Below, in pieces: positions 35,746 through 45,920 of a DNA stretch of 64,000 nt. Each line of letters begins with the position of its first letter. Position 1 is the first letter of the stretch. Origin of the DNA: Croceivirga sp. (GTDB lineage: Bacteria > Bacteroidota > Bacteroidia > Flavobacteriales > Flavobacteriaceae); the NCBI GenBank assembly GCA_028281025.1, contig JANQKR010000003.1, forward strand, positions 1-64,000, in the 5' to 3' direction. The translations under genes were made by a program, and so were the position numbers. The notes beneath the pieces are model-generated. The model did no database searches. It was not told the origin of the DNA and saw nothing but the letters and a program-made list of their open reading frames with translations.

Positions 35746-37230
35746 CTAATTTAAGAGATTTTCCAACACCAGGACATCCACATTGGTTTCGGCCCATTGT
35801 TTTGAAAGATTGTCCGGTACGGGAGTAAAAACATAAGTAAAGGAACTCAATAGAATATCCATGTCCCCATCAGCGTCCACATCTCCTTTATCCATCAAAA
35901 ACCACCTTCCCTGGTTGGGATGCTCCAAAATTTTTGTGCGAAACCGATAGGCATCCGCTTCCTCATTTTCCAAATAGACAAATGTGAGCTGAGGAGCCCT
36001 ATCATAATTTGGAAACGTACTGATCAGTCCAAAGTCAATATCACCATCGGCATCAAAATCATCGGCAATCAAACGTGTAGCGCCATTTAAAGGATAAAAG
36101 AACACTTCGGAAAAATTGTTTTGGCCATCATTGAGGTGGATGCGCATTCCATGGTACGGTTTATGTACATAGGACTTATCGGCATTGTCCCCATTTACGG
36201 TAACGATATCATCAAAACCATCGTTATTGTAATCCACCAACTCAAACCAACTGCTTCCATACACCGAGCTAAATTCAAGAACCTTGTCCGCCTCAAATAC
36301 CAAATCTTCCTTTTGGTATAAAATGGTAATACTTTCCCAAGCCTGGGACGTAATGGTGACCAAATCCAACTTCCCATCCCGATCCATGTCCTTTGCAATG
36401 GTCCTGATGCATCCTGGCAGATTTAACAGTACTTTCTTGTCATACACACCCGTATCTTTTTGAACCAACAAGGACAATCGACCTGTTTCATTTCCAAACT
36501 CGGAGACAACCATTTCCAAAGTTCCATCCCCATTTAAATCCTCGACCAAATTATGGACCGGTCTATGGAAAGCATGGTTCAGGGCAAGGGTGTCCTTTCC
36601 TTGCTTAAGGACAATCTTTCCCCTTTCCAGTTCTGAAGGGTCAAGGATGCCCACCTCGGAAATAAACTCTGTGTCCCTATTTTTGTTGTACCAGGTAACG
36701 GGAGTTTCCCCTTGAAAAAGCTGTGCAACGCTTTCGGACTGGAAATCATACCGTTTTACGCTGCCGCCAATATCTCCCAGCACCATAGTATTGTTCCCTT
36801 CCTCATATTGCAGAAAGGTAAAGAATGCCCCATTTTGGTCATCCAGTTCCAATGCTTTGGTCCTGAAACCGGAGAGCAGTTCCTGTTTGGGCAAAGGTGT
36901 TTCGGGAAGTTGCTCCGGTGCCAGGGAAATCACATAATTTTGTAATGCGATCCAGTCATTGAGCTTTATCTCTGGTCTAAAACCCGCTTTTGTCTGATCG
37001 GGGGCTTCATAGAGTTCCTTGATCTTCATTCGGGATGCCATATCGGGTAAGACGTAATCTTCCCAAATGTCCTTGGGCAAGTTTCCGATTTCAGGAGCCA
37101 GGTGACAACTGGCACAATAGTTTTCGTACAGGACAACTTCCCGTTTTTCAGGTTCTGGGGCACAGGAAAACAATATTGTAACCAACAAAAGGGAAACGAC
37201 CCATCTTTGGGCCAAGGTACTATTGCGCAT
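35746..37230 (-). CDS. FG-GAP/VCBS repeat lipoprotein with N-terminal cytochrome c-like heme motif
   Basis: Start trimmed to ATG 37230; ILFSCAPE lipobox; YENYCASCHLAPEIGNLP (CxxCH); DMDRDGKLDLV, YNNDGFDDIV, DFDADGDIDFG, DVDADGDMDIL Ca-binding repeats. Confidence 0.88.
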   Translation of the reverse strand: MRNSTLAQRWVVSLLLVTILFSCAPEPEKREVVLYENYCASCHLAPEIGNLPKDIWEDYVLPDMASRMKIKELYEAPDQTKAGFRPEIKLNDWIALQNYVISLAPEQLPETPLPKQELLSGFRTKALELDDQNGAFFTFLQYEEGNNTMVLGDIGGSVKRYDFQSESVAQLFQGETPVTWYNKNRDTEFISEVGILDPSELERGKIVLKQGKDTLALNHAFHRPVHNLVEDLNGDGTLEMVVSEFGNETGRLSLLVQKDTGVYDKKVLLNLPGCIRTIAKDMDRDGKLDLVTITSQAWESITILYQKEDLVFEADKVLEFSSVYGSSWFELVDYNNDGFDDIVTVNGDNADKSYVHKPYHGMRIHLNDGQNNFSEVFFYPLNGATRLIADDFDADGDIDFGLISTFPNYDRAPQLTFVYLENEEADAYRFRTKILEHPNQGRWFLMDKGDVDADGDMDILLSSFTYVFTPVPDNLSKQWAETNVDVLVLENLLN

Positions 37231-37255
37231 AAGGTATATTTTGGTTTTTTGGGTA

Positions 37256-38125
37256 TTAAGGTAATGGGACATAGGTCGTATCATTTGGCATCATAGGAAA
37301 TTCCTTTCTCCTCCAAGCTTCTTTGGCACTGGTTATTTTTTCTTTTGATGAAGCCACAAAATTCCAGAATATGTGCCGTTCCTCGGGGAAGGGAATTCCA
37401 CCAAAAAGGAGGATATGGGAATTGGGCCATAAGGAAATGGAACAGGTATCTTCCACTTTGGAAACCAAAATATGCCCTTTTTCAATCTGTTCCCCGCATG
37501 CTTGTATTCCACCTTCCACAATACAGATGCCGATTTCCCCCTTTAGTTCATCCTTTACCTCGAAATCATAGGAGTCCGTGTTTTTTATTTCCACCATAAA
37601 TAGTTCCGAATGTACGGGCACCGGGGACTTTCTGCCATAGCCGTCCCCAGCTACCAGCGTAAATTTTGCGGAACCATCATGCCAACTGGGCAACTCATGA
37701 CCTGGGATATGGTGGAACTCCGGTTCCATCTCCTCCAAGTGCTTGGGTAAAGCCACCCAAATCTGATAGCCATGGGCCGTAAAGCTCCTACCATTCCGAA
37801 GATGTTCCGGAGTACGTTCGGTATGGGAGACACCCTTTCCGGCGGTCATCCAGTTCACGGACCCTGGTTGGATCAACTGTTTGGAGCCCATACTGTCCTC
37901 GTGCATCAGCTCTCCTTCCAGCATATACGTCAAAGTAGAAAGTCCAATATGTGGGTGTTGATCCACATCCATATAAGTTGTTGGGCCCAATTTTGTAGGT
38001 CCCATATGATCAATAAAAATAAAGGGGCCTATCATTCGTTTTTTGCGAAAAGGAATCAATCGGCCTACCAGAAAATCACCAATATCACGACTTCGTTCTT
38101 CAATGATCAAACCTAAGTTCGACAT
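37256..38125 (-). CDS. Pirin family protein
   Basis: GPFIFIDHMGP, HPHIGLSTLTYMLEGE, MTAGKGVSHTERTP. Confidence 0.95.
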   Translation of the reverse strand: MSNLGLIIEERSRDIGDFLVGRLIPFRKKRMIGPFIFIDHMGPTKLGPTTYMDVDQHPHIGLSTLTYMLEGELMHEDSMGSKQLIQPGSVNWMTAGKGVSHTERTPEHLRNGRSFTAHGYQIWVALPKHLEEMEPEFHHIPGHELPSWHDGSAKFTLVAGDGYGRKSPVPVHSELFMVEIKNTDSYDFEVKDELKGEIGICIVEGGIQACGEQIEKGHILVSKVEDTCSISLWPNSHILLFGGIPFPEERHIFWNFVASSKEKITSAKEAWRRKEFPMMPNDTTYVPLP

Positions 38126-38181
38126 GATTTTAATAGTTATATTTAGGTTCTGAAAAATACAACAAATACCGCTCCTTGTCC

Positions 38182-39516
38182 ATGAAATGGTTTAAAAGAA
38201 TCCTGTTTTTACTCGCTATCATTATCGTTCTGGTAATTATCGAAAATTATCCGAAGCTCACCATTATTTCTGGCTATGCGTCTAAGTATATGGCCTCCAG
38301 TGTTTTGGTTGGAGATAGAATGCCTGCTTCGATCAATACCGTGGATTTGGACATTCCTTTGGTAAATTTGGCCACTACGGAGTTTGTTGACGATAGTGGA
38401 TTTGCCATGTCGAACGTTTATGGCCTACAAGAACGAAAAGCCATAGACCGAAAGGGTCTTGGGGCCGTACTGGTCAATAAGGACTATGAGGACGGTGAAC
38501 CTTATTTGCAACCCAACAGACAACAAAAATTTGATTCCCTACCCTACCCTCTTGGCCACTTGGCCCCCAAAGATTCCATATTTCCTGAAATTGACTATGA
38601 TAAATTGAACCAGGCCGTGGCATTACCTTTTGGAAATCCGGAAGTACAAAAAACACGAACCCTATTGGTCCTGTACAAAGGACAGCTTTTACATGAACGC
38701 TATTTGGAAGGTTTTGACGCCACCACCCCAATTTTGGGTTGGTCCATGACCAAAAGTGTTTTGGCAACCTTATATGGCGTTTTGGAACATCAGGGAAAAT
38801 TGCAAATGGATTTGCCCGCCCCCGTTGCCGAGTGGGAGAATGACGAACGCAAAAACATTACGCTAAACCATCTGTTGCGAATGCAGAGCGGATTGGAATG
38901 GGAAGAAGACTATGGCAAAATCTCCGATGTTACCAAAATGTTGTTCCTGGAAAGCGATATGACAGCAGCACAAAAAGGGAAGGAGGCCATTGCAATACCC
39001 ACGGAAATCTGGAATTATTCCTCCGGGACAAGCAATCTGTTGTCCGGAATCCTTAGACAACAGTTCGCGACCCATCAAGCGTATCTCGATTTTCCATACG
39101 CTTCCTTAATTGATAAAATTGGTGCCCATTCCATGCTCATTGAAGCCGATTTGAAAGGTAATTATGTAGGCTCCTCCTATGGATGGGCCAGCACAAGGGA
39201 CTGGGGCCGCTTGGGACAACTTTACCTAAATAAGGGACAATGGAAGGGTGAACAGCTCTTTGCTCCGGAATGGGTCGATTATATTACCGAGCCCACGGCG
39301 CATTCCGATGGAACCTACGGAGCACATTTTTGGTTGAATTCCGGTGGAATTTACCCAGATGTTCCCAAAGACCTGTACTCCATGAATGGGTATCAAGGTC
39401 AATACGTCTTTATGATTCCGTCAAAGCATTTGGTGGTAGTACGGACCGGACTGGCAGAATTTCCGGAATTCGATATCAATGGCTTTCTTTCCACCTTGGT
39501 CAGTGCCATAGAATAA
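38182..39516 (+). CDS. Serine hydrolase (class C beta-lactamase-like)
   Basis: SMTKS (SxxK) motif, WNYSSGTSNLLS, N-terminal TM; start ATG 38182. Confidence 0.88.
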   Translation: MKWFKRILFLLAIIIVLVIIENYPKLTIISGYASKYMASSVLVGDRMPASINTVDLDIPLVNLATTEFVDDSGFAMSNVYGLQERKAIDRKGLGAVLVNKDYEDGEPYLQPNRQQKFDSLPYPLGHLAPKDSIFPEIDYDKLNQAVALPFGNPEVQKTRTLLVLYKGQLLHERYLEGFDATTPILGWSMTKSVLATLYGVLEHQGKLQMDLPAPVAEWENDERKNITLNHLLRMQSGLEWEEDYGKISDVTKMLFLESDMTAAQKGKEAIAIPTEIWNYSSGTSNLLSGILRQQFATHQAYLDFPYASLIDKIGAHSMLIEADLKGNYVGSSYGWASTRDWGRLGQLYLNKGQWKGEQLFAPEWVDYITEPTAHSDGTYGAHFWLNSGGIYPDVPKDLYSMNGYQGQYVFMIPSKHLVVVRTGLAEFPEFDINGFLSTLVSAIE

Positions 39517-39672
39517 AGGGGAAAATTTAACCCTGATTTCATTTTTGCCTTAGCACACCACAAAACAAGGGGCGTTCACAACAATAATTTCCGTAAGGAA
39601 GGCCCTAGTGGTACATTTACATCATAATATTAAAGCAAGTAAATTTTTTCATTTTCATATAGTGTTCTCGTT

Positions 39673-39707
39673 AAAAGGGCCTTAGTTTAAACGCTAGGGT
39701 CCTTTTT
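39673..39707. terminator. Stem-loop terminator between convergent genes
   Basis: aaaagggccttag (39673-39685) pairs fully, with G-U wobbles, with ctagggtcctttt (39694-39706); T and A tracts on both sides suggest bidirectional function. Confidence 0.8.
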
Positions 39708-39779
39708 AGTTGGTGGCACTATAGTATACATTTTAGGCAAAACAAATTGTCGCACCAATTCCCCCTTAAACGGAACTGC

Positions 39780-40625
39780 CTAAGGAATCCATTTGTTCTT
39801 CCCAAAATTTGGTTTTCGTTTTTCCAAAAAGGCATTTCTTCCTTCTATGGCCTCATCGGTCATATATGCCAAACGCGTGGCCTCTCCCGCAAACACCTGC
39901 TGCCCCACCATGCCATCGTCCGTTAGGTTCATGGCAAATTTCAACATTTTAATGGACGTTGGCGATTTTGCCAAAACCTCCTGTGCCCATTGGTAGGCCG
40001 TAGCTTCCAACTCCCCATGTGGGACAACGGCATTGACCATCCCCATTTCATAGGCTTCCTGAGCCGAATAATTACGGCCCAAAAAGAAGATTTCCCTAGC
40101 TTTTTTCTGTCCCACCATTTTAGCCAAATAGGCGGATCCATATCCACCATCAAAACTGGTCACATCGGCATCGGTCTGTTTAAATAGGGCATGCTCCTTA
40201 CTGGCCAAGGTCATATCACAGACCACGTGTAGGCTATGCCCTCCACCTACGGCCCAGCCAGGGACTACGGCAATGACCACCTTGGGCATAAAGCGAATCA
40301 ACCGTTGTACTTCCAAAATGTTCAGACGATGGTACCCATCTTCCCCTACATAGCCTTGATGTCCCCTGGCCTTTTGATCGCCACCACTGCAAAACGCCCA
40401 GCCCCCATCCTTGGGTGAGGGCCCCTCCCCAGAAAGGAGAACAACCCCTATTGAGGTATCTTCCTGGGCATCATAAAATGCGCGGTACAACTCGCTTGTG
40501 GTTTTAGGACGAAAGGCATTGCGAACCTCTGGTCGGTTAAAGGCGATACGGGCAACCCCGTCACATTTTTTATAGGTAATATCCTCAAATTCGATGGCGG
40601 TCTGCCAGTTGGGTGCATCTTTCAT
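39780..40625 (-). CDS. menB: 1,4-dihydroxy-2-naphthoyl-CoA synthase
   Basis: Crotonase fold: AFCSGGDQKARG, VPGWAVGGGHSLHVVCDMTLAS, DADVTSFDGGYGSAYLA. Confidence 0.95.
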   Translation of the reverse strand: MKDAPNWQTAIEFEDITYKKCDGVARIAFNRPEVRNAFRPKTTSELYRAFYDAQEDTSIGVVLLSGEGPSPKDGGWAFCSGGDQKARGHQGYVGEDGYHRLNILEVQRLIRFMPKVVIAVVPGWAVGGGHSLHVVCDMTLASKEHALFKQTDADVTSFDGGYGSAYLAKMVGQKKAREIFFLGRNYSAQEAYEMGMVNAVVPHGELEATAYQWAQEVLAKSPTSIKMLKFAMNLTDDGMVGQQVFAGEATRLAYMTDEAIEGRNAFLEKRKPNFGKNKWIP

Positions 40626-40630
40626 TTATT

Positions 40631-40987
40631 TCAATTGAATTTTAATACTTCCTTGAACAACAAATAGGTGACTACCGCTCCTGCGATTGATAGGAAGTTT
40701 CCAACAACAAAGTAGTCATTGCTCACTTTTCTTTCTTTATCGCTATCCAATCGTGTCCCTAGTTTTATGGCACCAAATAATACCAAAGCACCTCCCTGCA
40801 GGTTTGATAACAACAAAAATGCGAGAAACAACCTTTCCAAAAACCCCTTGAGCCATGATGTGAACTTTTCCGTATTGTTCGTAATGGGATTTTTAGGGTT
40901 CAACCATTTTGAAACGGCATAGAATATTATGATCAAAAATACTTCGACCATGATCCAATAAAGGATTTGATATTTAATATCACTCAT
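40631..40987 (-). CDS. Small membrane protein, partner of SatD-like gene
   Basis: 118 aa, three predicted TMs; overlaps end of the upstream satD-like ORF. Confidence 0.7.
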   Translation of the reverse strand: MSDIKYQILYWIMVEVFLIIIFYAVSKWLNPKNPITNNTEKFTSWLKGFLERLFLAFLLLSNLQGGALVLFGAIKLGTRLDSDKERKVSNDYFVVGNFLSIAGAVVTYLLFKEVLKFN

Positions 40988-41618
40988 TACCTATAATTTG
41001 AAAAACAAGCTGTTTTACGATATTGTATTCATCGATTCGCAATGATTTCCCTTTTTTCCATGCACCTGAGCGCGTTTTATAAAGGCCTATTCTTTTAAGA
41101 TCCTTGTAATCCTTATGCTTTAGAAAGGCCGATACGATCTCAAATTCCGACAGTTTCCATTCAGACTTTATGGATTGATAGAGTTTCATGCACAATCGTA
41201 GTTGATCGTCCAGGTGTTCGTTTATAGCAATGAAATAGTTGTCACCGGCTTCTTTTGCCGTTGTTAGGGCCTCCCTGGCCTTGGTCAGTCCGGGACCATA
41301 CATTTCATAAGCAATCTCTTTGTTGATTTCAGTCTCTATTTCCCCAAAGACCAAGGAATATCTAAGGCCATAGGGATAGTGCGCTTCTATGATCTGCTCC
41401 TCCAAAAAAAATAGCAGTTCGAAAAGCGTTTTGGTGCTATTGACAATGCCTTGAAATTCATCCCCAAGTGTAATGGTCAATGGTGAGATGATGTGACGGG
41501 TAAACTCGGTATTTGCCAATTTTACCAATGCTTTGAATTGATGCATGAAATCATCATTCTTATTGATGTGACGACTTGAGATAATATCCGCCATTATGAT
41601 ATGATGACTTGCTGCCAT
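40980..41618 (-). CDS. SatD family protein
   Basis: IIMADIISSRHIN...LTITLGDEFQGIVNS and LRYSLVFGEIET match the SatD pattern. Confidence 0.85.
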   Translation of the reverse strand: MAASHHIIMADIISSRHINKNDDFMHQFKALVKLANTEFTRHIISPLTITLGDEFQGIVNSTKTLFELLFFLEEQIIEAHYPYGLRYSLVFGEIETEINKEIAYEMYGPGLTKAREALTTAKEAGDNYFIAINEHLDDQLRLCMKLYQSIKSEWKLSEFEIVSAFLKHKDYKDLKRIGLYKTRSGAWKKGKSLRIDEYNIVKQLVFQIIGNE

Positions 41619-41651
41619 TCTTGTTTCTTGTTTGTGGAAATATATGAATTT

Positions 41652-41698
41652 ATTTCCTTTTTATGGAAACAATAGGATAAATTTCCTTTTTATGGAAA
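41652..41698 (-). promoter_or_regulatory. Putative operator: two identical 18-bp palindromic sites upstream of satD-like gene
   Basis: atttcctttttatggaaa at 41652-41669 and 41681-41698, each with TTTCC/GGAAA arms, 34-80 bp upstream of the start codon; extra half-site tgtggaaa at 41633-41640. Confidence 0.65.
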
Positions 41699-41901
41699 TA
41701 TTATATTCCTACTTCCTTATATTTCCCATAAACTTCATGACCATCACCACTGAAATACTAACTTTATATAGCCTTATATGGGCAACGAGGCATGGCAGCC
41801 ACTAAATCCTAAGCAGAAAAAACCGGACTATTGTCCAGTTTCCAAGTTTTCAATCATTATGGATATAAACCTTTAGTAGTTATTCATTAAAAACAAAAAA
41901 C

Positions 41902-42252
41902 ATGAAAGATTTTATGATGCTGTTCCACAGCGAACCCGATCCTGATGTTAACCCTACTCCAGCACAAATAGAAGAGGAGGTCAAAGCCTGGCAGGATTGG
42001 ATGGACGGAATTAGCGCACAAGGCAAACTCAAAAATCCGGGTGAGGCCCTGGGATTTGAAGGTAAGACCATGCATGCGGATGGAACGATTACCGATGGCC
42101 CCTATGCAGAAGTAAAAGAGATTGTGGGAGGTTTTATGATCGTATCGGCAGCTTCCATTGAAGAAGCCATCCAACTTGGTAAGGGTTGTCCCGTCCTAAG
42201 TAGTGGCGGCAAAGTGGAGATTAGGGATGTTATGGTCTTGGATGGCATGTAG
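41902..42252 (+). CDS. YCII-related (DGPF) protein
   Basis: MKDFMMLFHSEPDPDV, DGPYAEVKEIVGGFMIV; precedes ECF sigma gene. Confidence 0.92.
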   Translation: MKDFMMLFHSEPDPDVNPTPAQIEEEVKAWQDWMDGISAQGKLKNPGEALGFEGKTMHADGTITDGPYAEVKEIVGGFMIVSAASIEEAIQLGKGCPVLSSGGKVEIRDVMVLDGM

Positions 42253-42278
42253 TACATCGTCCAACGGGAAGCAATCTT

Positions 42279-43499
42279 ATGGACAACAAACAACTGTCCG
42301 AGGTATTTAAGTCTGAGTACAGCAACTTGATTGCTGTACTCTGCAATTATTATGGGCTGGACGATCTGCAATTGGCCGAGGATATTGTATCCGAAACCTT
42401 TCTTAGGGCCATGAAGGCCTGGTCCCATAAAGGCATTCCCAATTTTCCAAAAGCCTGGCTTCGAAAAGTTGCCCAAAATCTGCTGTACGAACACTACAGA
42501 AGAAAAAAAATCTATACGGAAAAAATCATCCCTGAACTGGGTGCGGGAAACGGGCAAACCAACCCTATCGAGATTACGGACAAAATAATTGAGGACAGTC
42601 AGCTTCGGATGCTGTTTGTGCTCTGTGACCCCAAACTCAATAATGAATCCCAGCTTTGTATTACCCTGCGAATTTTATGTGGTTTCAGTATTGAAGAAAT
42701 TGCCAGGGCACTGTTATCAAACAAAGAAACCATTACCAAAAGAATATACCGGGCCAAAAAAGCGATCAAAGAACGTAATCGAATTGAAACGAATCTTGCG
42801 GCTGACCAATATGTTTCAAGGCTAGACAATGTATTGCGGGTCATTTATTTACTGTTCAACGAAGGGTATTGCAGCAGTGTCAATGAAGAAAGTATCCGCC
42901 ACGAAATATGCTGGGAAGCCCTACGATTGAGTCTTTTCCTGTCCCGGCAAAAAATCTTTCCAAAACCAAAAATATACGCCCTTATCGCCCTAATGTGTTT
43001 CCATGCTTCCAGATTGGATGCCAGGACATCCGGGGAACACGGTGATCTTTTGTACCATGAACAGGATAAAGGAAAATGGGACAAGGATTTAATTCAAAAA
43101 GGCAAAAAATACCTAAAGCGCTCTGCGGCCGGCAATGAGTTAACCAAGTATCATCTAGAGGCGGCCATCGCTTATTGGCATACCGAGGAAACCAAAGAAA
43201 AATGGAATAGCATATTGGCGTTGTACAACCAATTGCTCACCATAGAGTATTCGCCTATCATAGCCATGAACCGGACGTATGTCCTCGCCAAAGTAAATTC
43301 CGTGGATGAGGCCATTCATGAAGCCCATAAATTGAAGCTAAAGGATAACCACCATTATTTCTGTTTGTTGGCAGAACTTTATCGTATGAAGAACAATACG
43401 GATATGGAAATGGACTATCTGCACAAAGCCATGGAATTCGCCAACAAGAAAAATGAAAAGGAATTGATCCAGGACAGATTGGAAAAAGCAAGGGGATGA
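42279..43499 (+). CDS. ECF-type RNA polymerase sigma factor with C-terminal TPR-like extension (ECF42-like)
   Basis: AEDIVSETFLRAMKAWSHKGIPNFPKAWLRKVAQNLLYEHYRRKK; CGFSIEEIARALLSNKETITKRIYRAKK; ~200-aa helical extension; YCII partner. Confidence 0.92.
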   Translation: MDNKQLSEVFKSEYSNLIAVLCNYYGLDDLQLAEDIVSETFLRAMKAWSHKGIPNFPKAWLRKVAQNLLYEHYRRKKIYTEKIIPELGAGNGQTNPIEITDKIIEDSQLRMLFVLCDPKLNNESQLCITLRILCGFSIEEIARALLSNKETITKRIYRAKKAIKERNRIETNLAADQYVSRLDNVLRVIYLLFNEGYCSSVNEESIRHEICWEALRLSLFLSRQKIFPKPKIYALIALMCFHASRLDARTSGEHGDLLYHEQDKGKWDKDLIQKGKKYLKRSAAGNELTKYHLEAAIAYWHTEETKEKWNSILALYNQLLTIEYSPIIAMNRTYVLAKVNSVDEAIHEAHKLKLKDNHHYFCLLAELYRMKNNTDMEMDYLHKAMEFANKKNEKELIQDRLEKARG

Positions 43500-43594
43500 T
43501 CAGGGATTTCCTTCGCCTTCCAGTGGGCTTGTCAACGGAAACCATTTTTTGTATCCCGTTACAAAATTTAAAATGTCTTCCCTTGTTGAATCAT

Positions 43595-43602
43595 TATCTT
43601 TG
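43595..43602 (+). promoter_or_regulatory. Candidate Bacteroidota -7 element (TATCTTTG) upstream of mutS2-like gene
   Basis: Exact match to TAnnTTTG 18 bp before the ATG; no convincing -33 TTTG identified. Confidence 0.35.
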
Positions 43603-43620
43603 CCCCGCTAGAAGAGGAAC

Positions 43621-45792
43621 ATGGAACCCATTCATTCAAAAACCTTACAGGACTTAGAGTTTCCCATCGTTTTGGAACAACTTGCTGCGCGTTGTACCAC
43701 GGAACTGGGCAAGGAATCCGCAATGGAACTTGAACCGCTGACCCATCAAGAAACCCTGTTGCAACAATTAGGGCAAACCTCGGAATATTTGGCTTCCTTT
43801 TCCAATGAAAACCGTATTCCCAACCATGGCTTTGATGCCATTACCAAGGAGTTGAAATTACTTCAAATAGAAAATACCGTTTTGGAGGTTTCCGGATTTC
43901 GGCGGATTGCCCATTTATGTACTACCATATCCCTGCACAAGAAGTTTTTTAAAAAGTTCAGGGAATACTATCCCCTATTGTTTGCATTCACGGAGGGAAT
44001 CCAGGAAAACACCTTTATCCCCGACGAGATTGGAGCGGTGATTGACAAATTCGGAGAGATTCGCGATAATGCCTCCGCAGACCTAAAACGGATTCGTTTG
44101 GATATCAATTCGGTCCGGGGTAAGATCAATCAAAGTTTTGGGGCCGCCCTTTCCCGTTATCTGTCGGCCGATTTTTTGGATGACATTAAGGAATCCATTG
44201 TGGAAAACAGAAGGGTTTTGGCCGTTAAGGCCATGCACCGCCGTAAAGTGAAGGGTACGGTCATGGGAAATTCAAAAACGGGAAGTATCGTATATATTGT
44301 TCCCGAAACCACTTTACAGTATAGCACGGAACTCAGCAATCTGGAGTTTGAGGAAAAAGAGGAAATTCGACGCATCCTGTTGGAACTCACCAATGCCATT
44401 CGCCCAGAGGCCTCGGCATTGGAAGCTTTCCAGTACTTTTTGACCCATATGGATATGACCGCGGCCAAGGCCAAATACGCCTCGGAAATGAACGCGCTAT
44501 TGCCTGAAATCAGTGCGGAACGAAAACTGATCTTGCGAGACGCCTACCACCCACTGTTATATTTGACCAACAAACAAAAAAAGGAAAGAACCTGGCCACA
44601 GACCATAGAACTGCAACAAAACAATCGGATTATCGTGATTTCCGGTCCCAATGCCGGAGGAAAAAGTATTACGTTGAAGACCATAGGGTTACTTCAGGTA
44701 ATGCTCCAATCCGGACTCTTAATCCCTGTTCATGAAAGGAGTTCCGTATGCTTTTTTGATAAGGTTTTGACGGATATTGGTGATAATCAATCCATAGAAA
44801 ACCATTTGAGCACTTATAGTTATCGCTTAAAGAACATGAACCAGTTTTTAAAGCGATGCAATAACCGTACGCTATTCTTGATCGATGAATTCGGAACGGG
44901 CTCGGACCCGGAACTTGGAGGAGCCTTGGCGGAAGCCTTTTTGGAGGTGTTTTATGAACGCGAAGCTTTTGGTGTGATTACCACCCATTATGCCAATTTA
45001 AAGTTGTTGGCCAATGAAATGCCCCATATGACCAATGCCAATATGCAATTCGACAATAGAACCCTGGAACCAACGTTTCAACTGGTTTTAGGGGAGGCAG
45101 GAAGTTCCTTTACCTTTGAGGTGGCCCAAAAGAATGGCATCCCCTACTCCTTGATCAACAAAGCGAAAAAGAAGATAGACCGTGGCAAGGTGCGTTTTGA
45201 CGCCACCATTTCCAAATTGCAAAAAGAACGCTCCAAAATGTCCAAAACGGAATCGCGTTTACAGGGCGAAGAAACCAAGGCCAAAGAAGAAGCAGCGCGT
45301 TTGGAGAAGTTAAATGCCAGGATAAAGTCGAAACTTGAGAATTACCAGGAACTATACGACCACAACCAACGCATGATCCATTTGGGCAACAAGGTGAATG
45401 ATATTGCCGAGCGCTATTTTCATGATCAGAAAAAGCGACCATTGATTTCTGAGCTGTTGCGCATTGTGGAAACCGAAAACAGCAAACGCAAAAAATCCTC
45501 TGTCAAAGAAGCCAAGGCCAAAAAGGCCCTTAAAAAACAAACCGCCAATGAATTGGAGCAGAAGTTGGTAAAAGTGCGGAAGGAAAAAGTGGTAAAAAGA
45601 AAAAAGGCCATCCAAGCCGAAAAAGCCAAACCCAGACCTGTCTTCAAGATTGGGGACCGGGTTCGCATGCATGACGGCAAAGCAGTCGGCAGTATCGATA
45701 CGCTGGAAAAAGGAAAAGCCATAGTGAACTATGGCCTTTTTACCACCAATGTCAGTGTAGATTTGTTGGAGTTGGTGGAGGCCAAGAAATGA
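43621..45792 (+). CDS. MutS2-like DNA mismatch repair ATPase, no recognisable Smr domain
   Basis: VISGPNAGGKSITLKTIGL Walker A; FLIDEFGTGSDPELGGALAEA; THYANLK; coiled-coil then KOW-like tail ending LLELVEAKK. Confidence 0.93.
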   Translation: MEPIHSKTLQDLEFPIVLEQLAARCTTELGKESAMELEPLTHQETLLQQLGQTSEYLASFSNENRIPNHGFDAITKELKLLQIENTVLEVSGFRRIAHLCTTISLHKKFFKKFREYYPLLFAFTEGIQENTFIPDEIGAVIDKFGEIRDNASADLKRIRLDINSVRGKINQSFGAALSRYLSADFLDDIKESIVENRRVLAVKAMHRRKVKGTVMGNSKTGSIVYIVPETTLQYSTELSNLEFEEKEEIRRILLELTNAIRPEASALEAFQYFLTHMDMTAAKAKYASEMNALLPEISAERKLILRDAYHPLLYLTNKQKKERTWPQTIELQQNNRIIVISGPNAGGKSITLKTIGLLQVMLQSGLLIPVHERSSVCFFDKVLTDIGDNQSIENHLSTYSYRLKNMNQFLKRCNNRTLFLIDEFGTGSDPELGGALAEAFLEVFYEREAFGVITTHYANLKLLANEMPHMTNANMQFDNRTLEPTFQLVLGEAGSSFTFEVAQKNGIPYSLINKAKKKIDRGKVRFDATISKLQKERSKMSKTESRLQGEETKAKEEAARLEKLNARIKSKLENYQELYDHNQRMIHLGNKVNDIAERYFHDQKKRPLISELLRIVETENSKRKKSSVKEAKAKKALKKQTANELEQKLVKVRKEKVVKRKKAIQAEKAKPRPVFKIGDRVRMHDGKAVGSIDTLEKGKAIVNYGLFTTNVSVDLLELVEAKK

Positions 45793-45920
45793 CGATGTGT
45801 CTTTTTTAAGCAATTCCCATCTTAAATTATAACCCAAGACAGCAAAGAATCCAGGTTTTTTGGGTAAAATTGTAAGAAACCTAATTTCATAGTACTTTTT
45901 ATTCATTAAATCATTTTCCA

